Below, piece after piece: positions 1 through 7,388 of a stretch of 9,876 bases of DNA (within the stretch, counting starts at the first letter, position 1; every line of letters starts with the position of its first letter). The stretch is from an uncultured Clostridiaceae bacterium (GTDB lineage Bacteria; Bacillota; Clostridia; Lachnospirales; Lachnospiraceae): assembly GCA_949948825.1 (NCBI GenBank), contig CATLIJ010000079.1, positions 1 to 9,876 on the forward strand. Reading direction: 5' to 3'. The notes beneath the pieces are model-generated. The model did no database searches. It had not been told where the DNA came from and saw nothing but the letters and a program-made list of their open reading frames with translations. The position numbers and the translations under genes are program-made.

Positions 1-59
1 TCATTGTACATCCCGGTCAGCCACCGTAAATCCTCCCGCCCCGCGTCCGAGCGGAACTT
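1..59 (-). pseudogene. Continuation of the solute-binding protein frame beyond the TAG, running off the left edge
   Basis: Immediately after the TAG at 60-62 the same frame stays open to position 1. It reads KFRSDAGREDLRWLTGMYNE, which resembles the segment LplA-type binding proteins carry at this point (a short FRS/GRE stretch, then a helix ending in a YNE-like motif). This shows that the gene was once, or still is, longer than 249 residues and that the stop is a point change, not a natural end. No ribosome binding site or start codon is visible for separate translation of this piece. The rest of the gene lies outside the window. Confidence 0.6.
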
Positions 60-809
60 CTACACGGCATTGTACTCGTCGTCGAGCAGCCACTGCCCGT
101 TGTCCGGCTGCCCGTCTGCAATAAAGCCTGCCGGGTTACCCAGAGTGATCAGCCAGTGCCAGTCAGAGGTGGAAAGGGTAATTCCGATGGTGTCAAGGCC
201 ATCCTCTGTCTTGGGATGCGCCGCCATATAATCCTTTAACATTTTCTCCAAATCATCCAGGGTCCTGGGAACCTGATAATCATTTTCCTTTAATACAGCC
301 CACTGAATCTGAGCATTGCCCGCATCCTTAAAGGGAGTCGCTCCCATGGGATAGGAAGAAAGCTGGTAAATGGCCGGATCCTCAGCAGAATATTTCAGCT
401 TGTCAAATTCATCTCCATACATTTTTTTAATGTTTGGTCCATATTGTTCAATCAAATCCGTCAAATCCAAAAGAGCTCCCGCCTCCACCAGACTGGCCAC
501 ATCTCCCTTGGCATAAATCAGATCCGGAAAGTTCTGTTCCGCGATCATCAAAGCCACCTTCATATCATCCGCTGCCACCGGATAATCAATCTTTAAACGG
601 ATTCCTGTTTTTTCCGTCAGCTTCTGGGCAACTGGATTGTTCCACAGATCCTCTTCCCCGTCTTTATTGAAAAATTCCAGCTCCAACACTCCATCCTCTG
701 CATATCCGCCGCCGGAAGTCACAGCAGAACCGCAGCCAGACAGCATACCGGCAGACAAAGATACAGCTATGGCCCAAGCCAGATAATGCTTTGTTTTCCA
801 TCCTTTCAT
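60..809 (-). CDS. Extracellular solute-binding lipoprotein of a sugar ABC importer (LplA/YtcQ-like), cut short by an in-frame TAG
   Basis: This is the readable N-terminal 249 residues of the substrate-binding subunit of a carbohydrate ABC importer, which would be tethered outside the membrane and deliver an oligosaccharide to the two permeases encoded just upstream. A signal peptide covers about residues 5-25, with lipobox L23-S24-G25 and lipidated C26, followed by a Gly/Ser-rich linker. The start of the type 1 binding fold follows (LELEFFNKDG, then KTGIRLKIDYP and FPDLIYAKGD), as in LplA-type proteins. The ATG is preceded by GGAGGG at good spacing, and the gene starts 14 nt after the second permease gene ends, so it is co-transcribed. 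Family members are usually about 500-550 residues, so this ORF is about half length. The frame continues past the TAG with family-like sequence. The sugar cannot be read from the sequence. Family call is firm; functional status is uncertain. Confidence 0.85.
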   Translation of the reverse strand: MKGWKTKHYLAWAIAVSLSAGMLSGCGSAVTSGGGYAEDGVLELEFFNKDGEEDLWNNPVAQKLTEKTGIRLKIDYPVAADDMKVALMIAEQNFPDLIYAKGDVASLVEAGALLDLTDLIEQYGPNIKKMYGDEFDKLKYSAEDPAIYQLSSYPMGATPFKDAGNAQIQWAVLKENDYQVPRTLDDLEKMLKDYMAAHPKTEDGLDTIGITLSTSDWHWLITLGNPAGFIADGQPDNGQWLLDDEYNAV

Positions 810-823
810 ATCATTCCCTCCAT

Positions 824-1699
824 TCAGTCTTTCACCGCACCCAGGGTCATGCCGCCTACAAAATATTTCTGTAAAAACGGATATACAATCAAAATCGGCA
901 CTGTGGCCACCACGGTCACTGCCATACGCACAGACATGGGACTGACTGTGTTCTGCACCAATCCCATACTGGCAGCATGGGTATCCACCTTAATCTCTGC
1001 TGACTGCATTACCTCATACAGCACATACTGTAAAGTCGGCAGCTCTCTGGCATACAAATAAGTATCCATAAAGGAGTTCCACTGGCCTACTGCCACGAAC
1101 AAAGCCACTGTAGCCAGCACTGGCTTGCACAGAGGAAGAATAATCTTATACCAGATGACAAAATCATTGGCCCCGTCAATTTTCGCCGCCTCCTGCAGTG
1201 CCATGGGCATACCTTCAATAAAGGAACGCATCAAAATCACATTGTAAACCCAAATCAGTCCGGGAATAATGTACACCCAAAAATTCTGTCCCATGCGCAA
1301 GGTCCGCATAATCAGCAGGTACTCTGGAATCATACCACCACTGACATACATCGTCACGATGAAGATAATGGTAAAGGATTTGTTGAAATAAAAATCCTTC
1401 CGGCTCAGCACATAAGCCAGCATGGAAGTGCAGATCACTCCAAGCCCGGTTCCCACCAGGGTACGGATTACGGACAGAATCATTGGCTGAAGCATGTTAT
1501 TTTCTGAAAATATGTATTTATAATTGCTCAGCGTAAATTTCCTTGGAATGACAAAGTTGATTCCTCTCATAGTATCCATAGGATCATTCAGGGAAATTGC
1601 CAGCACATTCACAAACGGATACACTGTAATCACGATCAAAACACAAAAGCCTGCCAGCAATACATAGTCAAATGCTGTTTTCTTCGACTCAAGCTTCAT
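824..1699 (-). CDS. Carbohydrate ABC transporter permease (LplC/YtcP-like)
   Basis: This is one of two membrane subunits of the sugar importer. The 291-residue product has about six hydrophobic segments (near residues 11-35, 72-98, 110-130, 140-158, 193-212 and 258-276). It carries the EAA loop that docks the ATPase, EAAKIDGANDF at 170-180 ending in LP near 190. The C-terminus (KYFVGGMTLGAVKD) is typical of the LplC/YtcP branch. I chose the ATG at 1697-1699 because AGGAGG lies 8-9 nt upstream. A GTG nine bases further upstream would sit inside that ribosome binding site and is unlikely. The gene follows the first permease after a 12-nt gap and precedes the lipoprotein gene by 14 nt. No ATP-binding subunit is encoded nearby. 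Such importers commonly share an MsmX-like ATPase encoded elsewhere, which is inference here. Confidence 0.93.
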   Translation of the reverse strand: MKLESKKTAFDYVLLAGFCVLIVITVYPFVNVLAISLNDPMDTMRGINFVIPRKFTLSNYKYIFSENNMLQPMILSVIRTLVGTGLGVICTSMLAYVLSRKDFYFNKSFTIIFIVTMYVSGGMIPEYLLIMRTLRMGQNFWVYIIPGLIWVYNVILMRSFIEGMPMALQEAAKIDGANDFVIWYKIILPLCKPVLATVALFVAVGQWNSFMDTYLYARELPTLQYVLYEVMQSAEIKVDTHAASMGLVQNTVSPMSVRMAVTVVATVPILIVYPFLQKYFVGGMTLGAVKD

Positions 1700-1711
1700 A
1701 CCGCGCACCTC

Positions 1712-2650
1712 CTAGACCAGTTTATCCTCTCCGAACATGCCAGCAATCTTGTTGGCTATGAACAGGAGAAGGATTCCCACGACTGACTGGAACATGCCAA
1801 TGGCAGTACCAAGTCCATAGTTATTTGAGCCAATGCCCCGGACATAGGCAAACCAGGAAAGCACCATGGCATGATCCTGGACAATGCCATTGCTGAGCAG
1901 CATCTGCCGCTCCATTCCTACATTTAATGCACTTCCAATGCTCATAATCAAAAGCACAATCGCTGTAGGCTTCACTCCCGGCAAAGTAATGTGCCAAATC
2001 TGCTGGAAACGGTTCGCCCCATCCACCTTGGCTGCCTCATAGATTCCCTGGTCAATTCCTGCCATGGCGGACAGATAGATGATGGCATCCCAGCCAACCT
2101 CCTTCCACACATTAATCAGGCAGACCACAATCCAGAACATCGGAGAATTGCTGGACATCAGGTGCAGCCTTGCACCCCCAAGCATGGTCTCCAAAGCGCC
2201 GCCGTCATTTAAAAACATTTTGGCAATGCTTGCGATAATTACCCAGGAAACAAAGTGGGGCAGATAAGATACAGTCTGAGTGAATTTTTTGAATTTCTGC
2301 ATCCGAATCTCATTCAACATCAGTGCAAACAAAATCGCTCCTGCCGTTCCGAGTCCGATTCCCAGGATACTGATAAAAATAGTATTGACCATGGTCTGGG
2401 CAAACAGCCGGTCAGTGAACGCTGTCACAAAATTGCCAAATCCCACAAATGGCCTCTCCCATACTGACATGGCAAAGGTCTTTGGCGTGACCTCCTGAAA
2501 TGCCATGGTCCAGCCCCACAGGGGTACATACTTGAAAAGGATCAGCCAAATCAGAAACGGGACTGACATCATCAGCAGAAAACGCTGCTTGTACATCAGC
2601 TCCCAGCTGAACTTTTCTTTTGCCGCCGGGTTCTTTTTCGGTTTCTTCAT
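1712..2650 (-). CDS. Carbohydrate ABC transporter permease (LplB/YteP-like)
   Basis: This is the first gene of the importer operon and encodes the partner permease, 312 residues. A basic N-terminus (MKKPKKNPAAKEK) precedes the first membrane segment near residues 24-40. The FKYVPLWGWTMAFQ motif at 39-52 is characteristic of the LplB/YteP branch. Further hydrophobic segments lie near 87-112, 130-147, 171-194, 227-243 and 281-300. The EAA loop is at 205-224 (EAAKVDGANRFQQIWHITLP). The ATG has AGGGAGGT about 8 nt upstream. It should form a heterodimer with the next gene's product in the cytoplasmic membrane. AraC-type or two-component regulators often sit beside such operons, but none is present; an Rpn-type gene lies divergently upstream instead. 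Confidence 0.93.
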   Translation of the reverse strand: MKKPKKNPAAKEKFSWELMYKQRFLLMMSVPFLIWLILFKYVPLWGWTMAFQEVTPKTFAMSVWERPFVGFGNFVTAFTDRLFAQTMVNTIFISILGIGLGTAGAILFALMLNEIRMQKFKKFTQTVSYLPHFVSWVIIASIAKMFLNDGGALETMLGGARLHLMSSNSPMFWIVVCLINVWKEVGWDAIIYLSAMAGIDQGIYEAAKVDGANRFQQIWHITLPGVKPTAIVLLIMSIGSALNVGMERQMLLSNGIVQDHAMVLSWFAYVRGIGSNNYGLGTAIGMFQSVVGILLLFIANKIAGMFGEDKLV

Positions 2651-2673
2651 ACCGATTTACCTCCCTTGTTTTT

Positions 2674-2703
2674 ATTATATTTATTATAAAAACCAGAGGC
2701 CAA
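2674..2703 (-). promoter_or_regulatory. Likely sigma-A promoter of the sugar importer operon
   Basis: On the minus strand TTGGCC (2698-2703) is followed after 18 nt by a perfect TATAAT (2674-2679). A second TATAAT at 2683-2688 overlaps the same AT-rich tract, so the exact -10 is ambiguous. Either choice puts the transcript start just ahead of the ribosome binding site of the first permease gene. A short palindrome, CTGAAATTCAG (2714-2724), sits just upstream of the -35 and could be an operator, but nothing else supports that. Confidence 0.45.
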
Positions 2704-2748
2704 AACGAATACCCTGAAATTCAGAGGGGTTTCCCATGAAAATTCTAA

Positions 2749-2840
2749 TGTTACAGTTCGCAGGGCAAGAAATCTGGCAAAGGCCTGATGCATCTTGTCC
2801 GTCGAAAACGGGCAAAAAGATGCCTCGTCTGAACTGTTAC
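2749..2840. mobile_element. Small non-coding inverted-repeat element (MITE-like), copy 1, decayed
   Basis: This segment of about 92 bp begins with GTTACAGTTC (2750-2759) and ends with GAACTGTTAC (2831-2840), an inverted pair with one mismatch. Its right half contains a hairpin at 2790-2823 (GCATCTT arm against AAGATGC). The last 27 bases (2814-2840) match the end of the element at 9050-9201 at 25 of 27 positions, in the same orientation. It is flanked by imperfect 10-bp direct repeats, AAAATTCTAA at 2739-2748 and AACATTCTAA at 2841-2850, 9 of 10 identical, consistent with an old target duplication. It encodes nothing. It sits between the divergent importer and Rpn-family genes. The left boundary is uncertain by one or two bases. 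Confidence 0.6.
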
Positions 2841-2850
2841 AACATTCTAA

Positions 2851-3115
2851 CAGGAAAAGAAAGTTTTTAATAAAAAACTCTTGTCCAAAACCTCCAAATA
2901 TGATAAACTGAATTTGTCTTGTTCCAGCGGCTCATGTTATCTGAAGATCAATATGTTTTCCTGCAATTTTTCTGGTTTCTTCTTTTTATCGGCATTTTGC
3001 AATAATCGAATACCGACCAATACCATACCCGTTTTTACAAATCACTGGTTAATCTTATTTATTCTGCAATCATCCAATTTTAAATTGCACCAATTCAAAT
3101 CAGGAGGAAATCTAT
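2851..3115 (+). other. AT-rich non-coding leader of the Rpn-family gene
   Basis: I see no credible gene in this stretch. It is markedly richer in A and T than the flanking genes. A weak AT hairpin (AGTTTTT against AAAAACT, 2862-2879) lies near its left end. A possible but poor promoter is TTTACA (3034-3039), 16 nt, then TATTTA (3056-3061). The only strong signal is AGGAGG at 3102-3107, eight bases before the ATG of the following gene. An open frame crosses the region but has no ribosome binding site and an unconvincing composition. Confidence 0.5.
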
Positions 3116-4309
3116 ATGGCACATCACAAAAATTCAAATTCATCATCCAGAAAATGCAATCTTAATCTGATTAAGCTTTTTCCAATCATCCGCTCCCGCA
3201 AGGAGGTTCTCCAGATCATTTCCGGACAAACACATTTAAAAAATATATTTCAGCAATGGAGCGAACCAGAGCAGGAATTATTTCTTCAGTGCTGCACCGG
3301 AGCCAGAGGATTTAAGGTTTTATATGACGGAATTTTTAAAGAAGTTTTCAATCCGGAAGCCACACCGGAACGTCTGGAAGAACTGCTCTCTCTTCTTCTG
3401 GAGAAAAAAGTTAAAATCCAGACCGTGCTGCCCAATGATTCCGTCCGCTTAGGAGCCGAATCGTCATTATTATACACGGATCTCATTGTCCAGTTAGAAG
3501 ACGGAAGTCTGTCCAATGTGGAAGTTCAAAAAATCGGTTATGCCTTTCCCGGGCAGCGCTGCGCCTGTTATTCAGCAGATCACTTATTAAGACAATATAA
3601 ACGAGTCCGCAATGAACAGGCAAGACAGAATAAACGTTTTCACTACAAAAAAATCCAGGATGTCTATACAATCGTATTTTTTGAACAGTCACCAAAAGAG
3701 TTCCACAAATTCCCGGACCATTGGCTTCATCGGTTCCGGCAGCAATCGGATACCGGACTGGCGCTGGAACTTCTGGTAAAATATTACTTCATCCCTCTTG
3801 ACATTTTCAAGAAAAACATGGAAAATAAAACTGTAGAAAATGACCTGGAGGCATGGCTTTCTTTTCTTTGCCATGACGAACCAGAACGGATTGAACAGCT
3901 GATTACCCGTTTTCCCAGGTTCCGGGACATGTATCAGGATATTTATGAAGTCTGCAGAAATATGGAGAAGGTGATGAACATGTATTCAAAAGAACTTCAG
4001 GAACTGGATCACAACACTGTGTTGTATATGATTGACGAGATGCAGGAAGAACTGAATCAGACGAAAGAAGAACTATCCTTTCAAAAGCTGGAGCTGTCTC
4101 AAATCAAAGATACATTATCCGAGAAAGGCAAACAGCTTTCTCAAATGAATGAACAGCTCTCCCAAAAGGACGAACAACTCTCCCGAAAGGACGAACAACT
4201 CTCCCAAAAAGATTCTTTATTAAAGCAGCAATCACTCCTGATTCAACAGCTTGAATCCCAAATGGCCGAATTTCAGGAGAAGGTATCTTCCTTACAAAAT
4301 ACTCCTTAA
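3116..4309 (+). CDS. Rpn family recombination-promoting nuclease / PD-(D/E)XK transposase-like protein with coiled-coil tail
   Basis: The 397-residue protein belongs to the Rpn/PDDEXK family. The conserved entry motif YDGIFKEVF lies at 70-78. The predicted nuclease core is D122 (LLYTDLIVQLEDG) with E136 and Q138 in NVEVQK, the ExQ variant usual for this family. The following helix (CACYSADHLLRQY, 149-161) and strand (DVYTIVFFEQS, 182-192) also fit. Residues about 285-395 are strongly heptad-like and rich in Gln, Glu, Leu and Lys, including four near-perfect 7-residue repeats at 340-367. The ATG follows AGGAGG by 8 nt. The gene stands alone, divergent from the sugar importer and convergent with purD, and is more AT-rich than either. 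E. coli Rpn proteins act as DNA nucleases that promote RecA-independent recombination and have been tied to phage defence. Whether this one cleaves DNA is inference. The family call is strong and the role is open. Confidence 0.88.
   Translation: MAHHKNSNSSSRKCNLNLIKLFPIIRSRKEVLQIISGQTHLKNIFQQWSEPEQELFLQCCTGARGFKVLYDGIFKEVFNPEATPERLEELLSLLLEKKVKIQTVLPNDSVRLGAESSLLYTDLIVQLEDGSLSNVEVQKIGYAFPGQRCACYSADHLLRQYKRVRNEQARQNKRFHYKKIQDVYTIVFFEQSPKEFHKFPDHWLHRFRQQSDTGLALELLVKYYFIPLDIFKKNMENKTVENDLEAWLSFLCHDEPERIEQLITRFPRFRDMYQDIYEVCRNMEKVMNMYSKELQELDHNTVLYMIDEMQEELNQTKEELSFQKLELSQIKDTLSEKGKQLSQMNEQLSQKDEQLSRKDEQLSQKDSLLKQQSLLIQQLESQMAEFQEKVSSLQNTP
4133..4216 (+). repeat. Four tandem 21-bp repeats encoding QLSxKDE heptads
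   Basis: Units at 4133-4153, 4154-4174, 4175-4195 and 4196-4216 encode QLSQMNE, QLSQKDE, QLSRKDE and QLSQKDS (residues 340-367 of the Rpn-family protein). Units 2-4 are nearly identical in DNA, so they probably arose by recent slippage or unequal exchange. The unit length is in frame, so copy-number change would lengthen or shorten the coiled coil by one heptad without disrupting the gene. Confidence 0.9.
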
Positions 4310-4331
4310 ATGAAGTTTGATGATCCATGAC

Positions 4332-4361
4332 CCCCCTGGCATCACTGCAAAAGCCAGGGGG
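4332..4361. terminator. GC-rich hairpin between convergent genes
   Basis: CCCCCTGGC (4332-4340) pairs perfectly with GCCAGGGGG (4353-4361) across a 12-nt loop. It lies in the 71-nt gap between the end of the Rpn-family gene and the end of purD, where a bidirectional terminator would be expected. There is no run of T on either side, so it is not a standard Rho-independent terminator and may act only weakly or as an mRNA 3' stabiliser. Confidence 0.4.
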
Positions 4362-4380
4362 AGGTATCTGCCAGGACAGT

Positions 4381-5655
4381 TTACGCCTCATCAATAGCCT
4401 TTCCAATATCCCGTCTCATATACTTATTCTCAAATTCGATCCACTCAACAGCCTGATAGGCATTGGTTCTTGCTTCCTTTAAGTCTGCCCCCAAAGCTGT
4501 CACTCCAAGCACTCTTCCGCCGTTTGTAATCACATTGCCGTGATCATCCATCCGGCTTCCTGCATGAAACACATAATACCCATCCTGACCCTCAAACCGC
4601 TCCAGACCGGAAATCACATATCCCTTTTCATAATGCTCCGGATAGCCTTTGGAAGCAAGCACCACACACACAGCCGCATTGTCTGCAAACTCCAGCTCCA
4701 TCTGGTCCAGCGTTCCGTCAATACACGCCTCAAACACTTCCACCAAATCATTTTTCATCCGCGGCAGCACCACCTGAGTCTCCGGATCTCCAAACCGGGC
4801 ATTGTACTCCAACACCCTGGGACCTTTTTCTGTCAGCATCAGGCCAAAGAAGATAACACCTTTAAATTCCCGTCCCTCTGCCCTCATGGCATCCACCGTT
4901 GGCTGATAAATATGTGTCCGGCAAAAATCATCCACTTCCTCTGTGTAAAACGGGCTGGGTGAAAAGGTTCCCATACCGCCGGTATTGAGTCCCTGGTCTC
5001 CGTCCTTTGCCCGCTTATGATCCTGGGCAGAGGTCATCACACGGATATTCCTTCCATCCACAAAGGCAAGCACAGACACCTCTCTCCCGGTCATAAACTC
5101 CTCTATGACAATCCGGTTTCCGGCAGCGCCAAACTGCTTATCCAGCATAAGAGCCTGAACCCCTGCTTTTGCCTCCTCCAGCGTATTACAGATCAGCACT
5201 CCCTTGCCCAAAGCAAGCCCGTCTGCCTTTAAAACAATCGGCAGATTTGCAGTCTCCAAATAAGAGAGCGCCTTTTCAGCTGAATCAAAGGTCTCATAGG
5301 CTGCTGTGGGAATGTGATACTTTTTCATCAAATCCTTGGAAAATGCCTTTGAGCCTTCCAGAATTGCCGCATTCTTCCGCGGTCCGAACGCACGAAGTCC
5401 GGCTGCCTCAAAAGCGTCCACTGCTCCGGCCGCCAGAGGATCATCCGGGGCAACCACCGTCAAATCCACCTTATTTTCTTTTGCAAAAGCAGTCAGCCCT
5501 TCAAAATCCATCGCTCCAATATTCACACACTCTGCCACAGAAGCAATGCCTGCATTTCCCGGTGCGCAGTAAAGCTTTTCCACCTTGGGGCTTTGAGCCA
5601 GCTTCCACGCAATTGCATGCTCCCTGCCTCCGCTGCCAACAATCAAAATCTTCAT
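4381..5655 (-). CDS. purD: Phosphoribosylamine-glycine ligase (GAR synthetase)
   Basis: PurD joins glycine to 5-phosphoribosylamine using ATP, giving GAR, the second step of de novo purine synthesis in the cytoplasm. The 424-residue length is normal. Visible landmarks are the N-terminal GSGGREHA (7-14), APGNAG (31-36), the ATP-grasp lysine region LKADGLALGKGV (142-153), DHKRAKDGDQGLNTGGMG (212-229) and the metal/ATP site EYNARFGDPETQ (283-294). The start chosen is the ATG at 5653-5655. AGGAGG lies 5 nt upstream and the protein then begins MKILIVGSGG as expected; an in-frame ATG 57 bases upstream would add an unrelated tail overlapping purN. It is the last gene of the purE-purM-purN-purD run, 22 nt after purN. 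Confidence 0.97.
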   Translation of the reverse strand: MKILIVGSGGREHAIAWKLAQSPKVEKLYCAPGNAGIASVAECVNIGAMDFEGLTAFAKENKVDLTVVAPDDPLAAGAVDAFEAAGLRAFGPRKNAAILEGSKAFSKDLMKKYHIPTAAYETFDSAEKALSYLETANLPIVLKADGLALGKGVLICNTLEEAKAGVQALMLDKQFGAAGNRIVIEEFMTGREVSVLAFVDGRNIRVMTSAQDHKRAKDGDQGLNTGGMGTFSPSPFYTEEVDDFCRTHIYQPTVDAMRAEGREFKGVIFFGLMLTEKGPRVLEYNARFGDPETQVVLPRMKNDLVEVFEACIDGTLDQMELEFADNAAVCVVLASKGYPEHYEKGYVISGLERFEGQDGYYVFHAGSRMDDHGNVITNGGRVLGVTALGADLKEARTNAYQAVEWIEFENKYMRRDIGKAIDEA

Positions 5656-5677
5656 ATTCTCCTCCTGTTCCTTTGCA

Positions 5678-6277
5678 TCAGCCCTTTGCCTCTCTGTCGG
5701 CAATCCAGCCAATGGCCTCTGGCAAAATAACCCATTCCGCCTCTTCCATCACCCTTTTCTGCAAGGTCTCCGGTGTATCCCCCTCCTTCACCTCCACTGC
5801 CTTCTGAAGAAGAATGGGCCCTGTATCCATACCGCTGTCCACATAATGCACCGTAGCGCCAGTCACTTTTACCCCTCTGGTCAGAGCAGCCTCATGAACC
5901 TTCAGCCCATAATACCCCACGCCACAGAAGGATGGGATTAAAGATGGATGAATATTGATGATCCGCCCTTCATATTTCTCCACCATCTTCTCTGGAATCT
6001 TTACCAAAAAACCTGCCAGCACAATCAAATCCAGATGATAAGAATCCACCTGTTCCAATAAGGCTTCCTCAAAAGCCTCCCGGACAGAAAAATCCTTCGG
6101 GGACAGAGATACAGCCGGAATACCATGATTTCTGGCCCGCTCCAGGGCATATGCCCCAGGATTGTTGCTGATTACCACCGCAATTTCCACATTGGAAAGT
6201 TTTCCCTTTTCCATGGCATCCAGAATTGCCTGAAGATTGGTCCCGCCGCCAGACACCATCACCCCTACTCTTAACAT
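5678..6277 (-). CDS. purN: Phosphoribosylglycinamide formyltransferase
   Basis: PurN transfers a formyl group from 10-formyltetrahydrofolate to GAR, giving FGAR. The 199-residue protein shows the phosphate-binding loop SGGGTNLQA (9-17) and the catalytic set N108, H110 (INIHPSLIPSF) and D151 (VDSGMDTGPI), matching Asn106/His108/Asp144 of the E. coli enzyme. The loop after the HPSLIPSF motif carries a short insertion, CGVGYYGLKVHEAAL, where E. coli PurN has a shorter stretch; I believe this is common in clostridial PurN. Its ATG overlaps the purM stop by 7 nt (ATGTTAA), and an AGGGAG-type ribosome binding site lies inside the end of purM, so translation is probably coupled. It works directly on the product of purD, the next gene. 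Confidence 0.97.
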   Translation of the reverse strand: MLRVGVMVSGGGTNLQAILDAMEKGKLSNVEIAVVISNNPGAYALERARNHGIPAVSLSPKDFSVREAFEEALLEQVDSYHLDLIVLAGFLVKIPEKMVEKYEGRIINIHPSLIPSFCGVGYYGLKVHEAALTRGVKVTGATVHYVDSGMDTGPILLQKAVEVKEGDTPETLQKRVMEEAEWVILPEAIGWIADREAKG

Positions 6278-7302
6278 AAGGTCACTCCCTTTTCTCCCTC
6301 TTTTACAGAACCTATCACATAGGGAGTCTCTCCTGCCTTCTTTATGGCTTCCATAGTTTTTTCCACATCCGACGGATCGATTGCCACAATCATACCAATT
6401 CCCATATTGTAAGTATTGTACATCATCTCCTCACTGATATCGCCCTTGTCTGCCAGCATCCGGAACAAAGCCGGAACCGGATAGCTCTCCTTTTGAATCA
6501 CTGCATGGGTTCCCTCCCCCAGCATCCGGGGTACATTTTCATAAAATCCGCCGCCAGTAATATGACAGCACGCCTTTATCTTCACCCCGCTGGCCCTCAC
6601 ACTTTTCAAAGCCTTCACATAGATCTTTGTGGGAGTCAGAAGAGCCTCCCCCAGGGTCTTGCCTAACTCCTCATACCAGGTATCCAGCCCTTCCCTGGTA
6701 AGCTCCTTCTCAAATACTTTCCTCACCAGAGAAAATCCATTGCTGTGAACGCCAGAGGACGCCATTCCAATCAAGACATCTCCAGCTTTCAGGTCTTCGC
6801 CAGTAATCATATCCTTCCTGTCACAGACACCTACTGCAAATCCTGCCAGATCATAATCTTCCTCCGGCATCAGGCCCGGATGCTCTGCAGTCTCACCGCC
6901 AATCAATGCTGCCTCTGACTGACGGCAGCCTTCCGCCACGCCCTTTACAATCTCTGCTATCTTCTCCGGATAATTCTTGCCGCAGGCAATGTAATCCAGG
7001 AAAAATAACGGCTCCCCTCCGGCACAGGCAATATCATTGACACACATGGCAACCGCATCAATGCCAATCGTATCATGCCTGTCCATAAGAATTGCCAGCT
7101 TTACCTTTGTCCCACAGCCATCCGTACCAGAAAGCAGCACTGGCTCCTCCATCTCTTTTATGGCCTTTAAGGAAAATGCCCCTGAGAACCCCCCGATTCC
7201 CCCCAGCACCTCAGGACGCATGGTTCCCATCACATGCTTTTTCATCAGTTCCACTGCCCGGTAGCCTGCCTCAATGTCCACTCCGGCTTTCTTATAATCC
7301 AT
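6271..7302 (-). CDS. purM: Phosphoribosylformylglycinamidine cyclo-ligase (AIR synthase)
   Basis: PurM closes the imidazole ring, converting FGAM to AIR with ATP. The 343-residue product has the family landmarks in order: GGIGGFSGAF (34-43), LSGTDGCGTKVKLA (57-70), DAVAMCVNDIACAGGEPLFF (82-101), LIGGETAEHPG (133-143), the LIGMASSGVHSNGFSLVR segment (177-194) and HITGGGFYENVPR (247-259). The start at 7300-7302 is chosen because GGAGG lies 5 nt upstream and the protein then begins MDYKKAGVDIEAGYRAVELM, as usual. Upstream in-frame starts would lie within or ahead of that ribosome binding site. The gene follows purE by 86 nt with no terminator and overlaps purN by 7 nt. Its product AIR is the substrate of the purE step. 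Confidence 0.97.
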   Translation of the reverse strand: MDYKKAGVDIEAGYRAVELMKKHVMGTMRPEVLGGIGGFSGAFSLKAIKEMEEPVLLSGTDGCGTKVKLAILMDRHDTIGIDAVAMCVNDIACAGGEPLFFLDYIACGKNYPEKIAEIVKGVAEGCRQSEAALIGGETAEHPGLMPEEDYDLAGFAVGVCDRKDMITGEDLKAGDVLIGMASSGVHSNGFSLVRKVFEKELTREGLDTWYEELGKTLGEALLTPTKIYVKALKSVRASGVKIKACCHITGGGFYENVPRMLGEGTHAVIQKESYPVPALFRMLADKGDISEEMMYNTYNMGIGMIVAIDPSDVEKTMEAIKKAGETPYVIGSVKEGEKGVTLC

Positions 7303-7388
7303 ATTTTCCTCCATTCTGTACATGTCCTCCAGCACCTTCCTACTGCAGTACACGGTTTCTCAAACATTAACTTCCAGCTCCTTATTTG

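Noticed and set aside
1700..1708. GTG start for the second permease, adding three residues
   Set aside because: That GTG overlaps the AGGAGG used by the ATG at 1697-1699 and has no ribosome binding site of its own.
2750..2840. CRISPR array or tRNA-like gene suggested by the repeated hairpin sequences
   Set aside because: There are only two distant copies with no regular spacing, and no cloverleaf or CCA-type end; a dispersed inverted-repeat element explains them better.
2881..3165. Plus-strand open frame of 94 codons overlapping the Rpn-family start
   Set aside because: It has no ribosome binding site and a composition like translated AT-rich spacer, and it overlaps a gene with a strong AGGAGG start.
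4104..4406. Minus-strand open frame of 100 codons antisense to the repeat region of the Rpn-family gene
   Set aside because: Its FGRVVRPFGR-like repeats are just the reverse reading of the 21-bp coding repeats; there is no independent evidence for a gene.
5169..5807. Long plus-strand open frame of 212 codons across purD and purN
   Set aside because: It is Pro/Ser-rich and antisense to two well-supported enzymes, with no start signals; it is a frame shadow.
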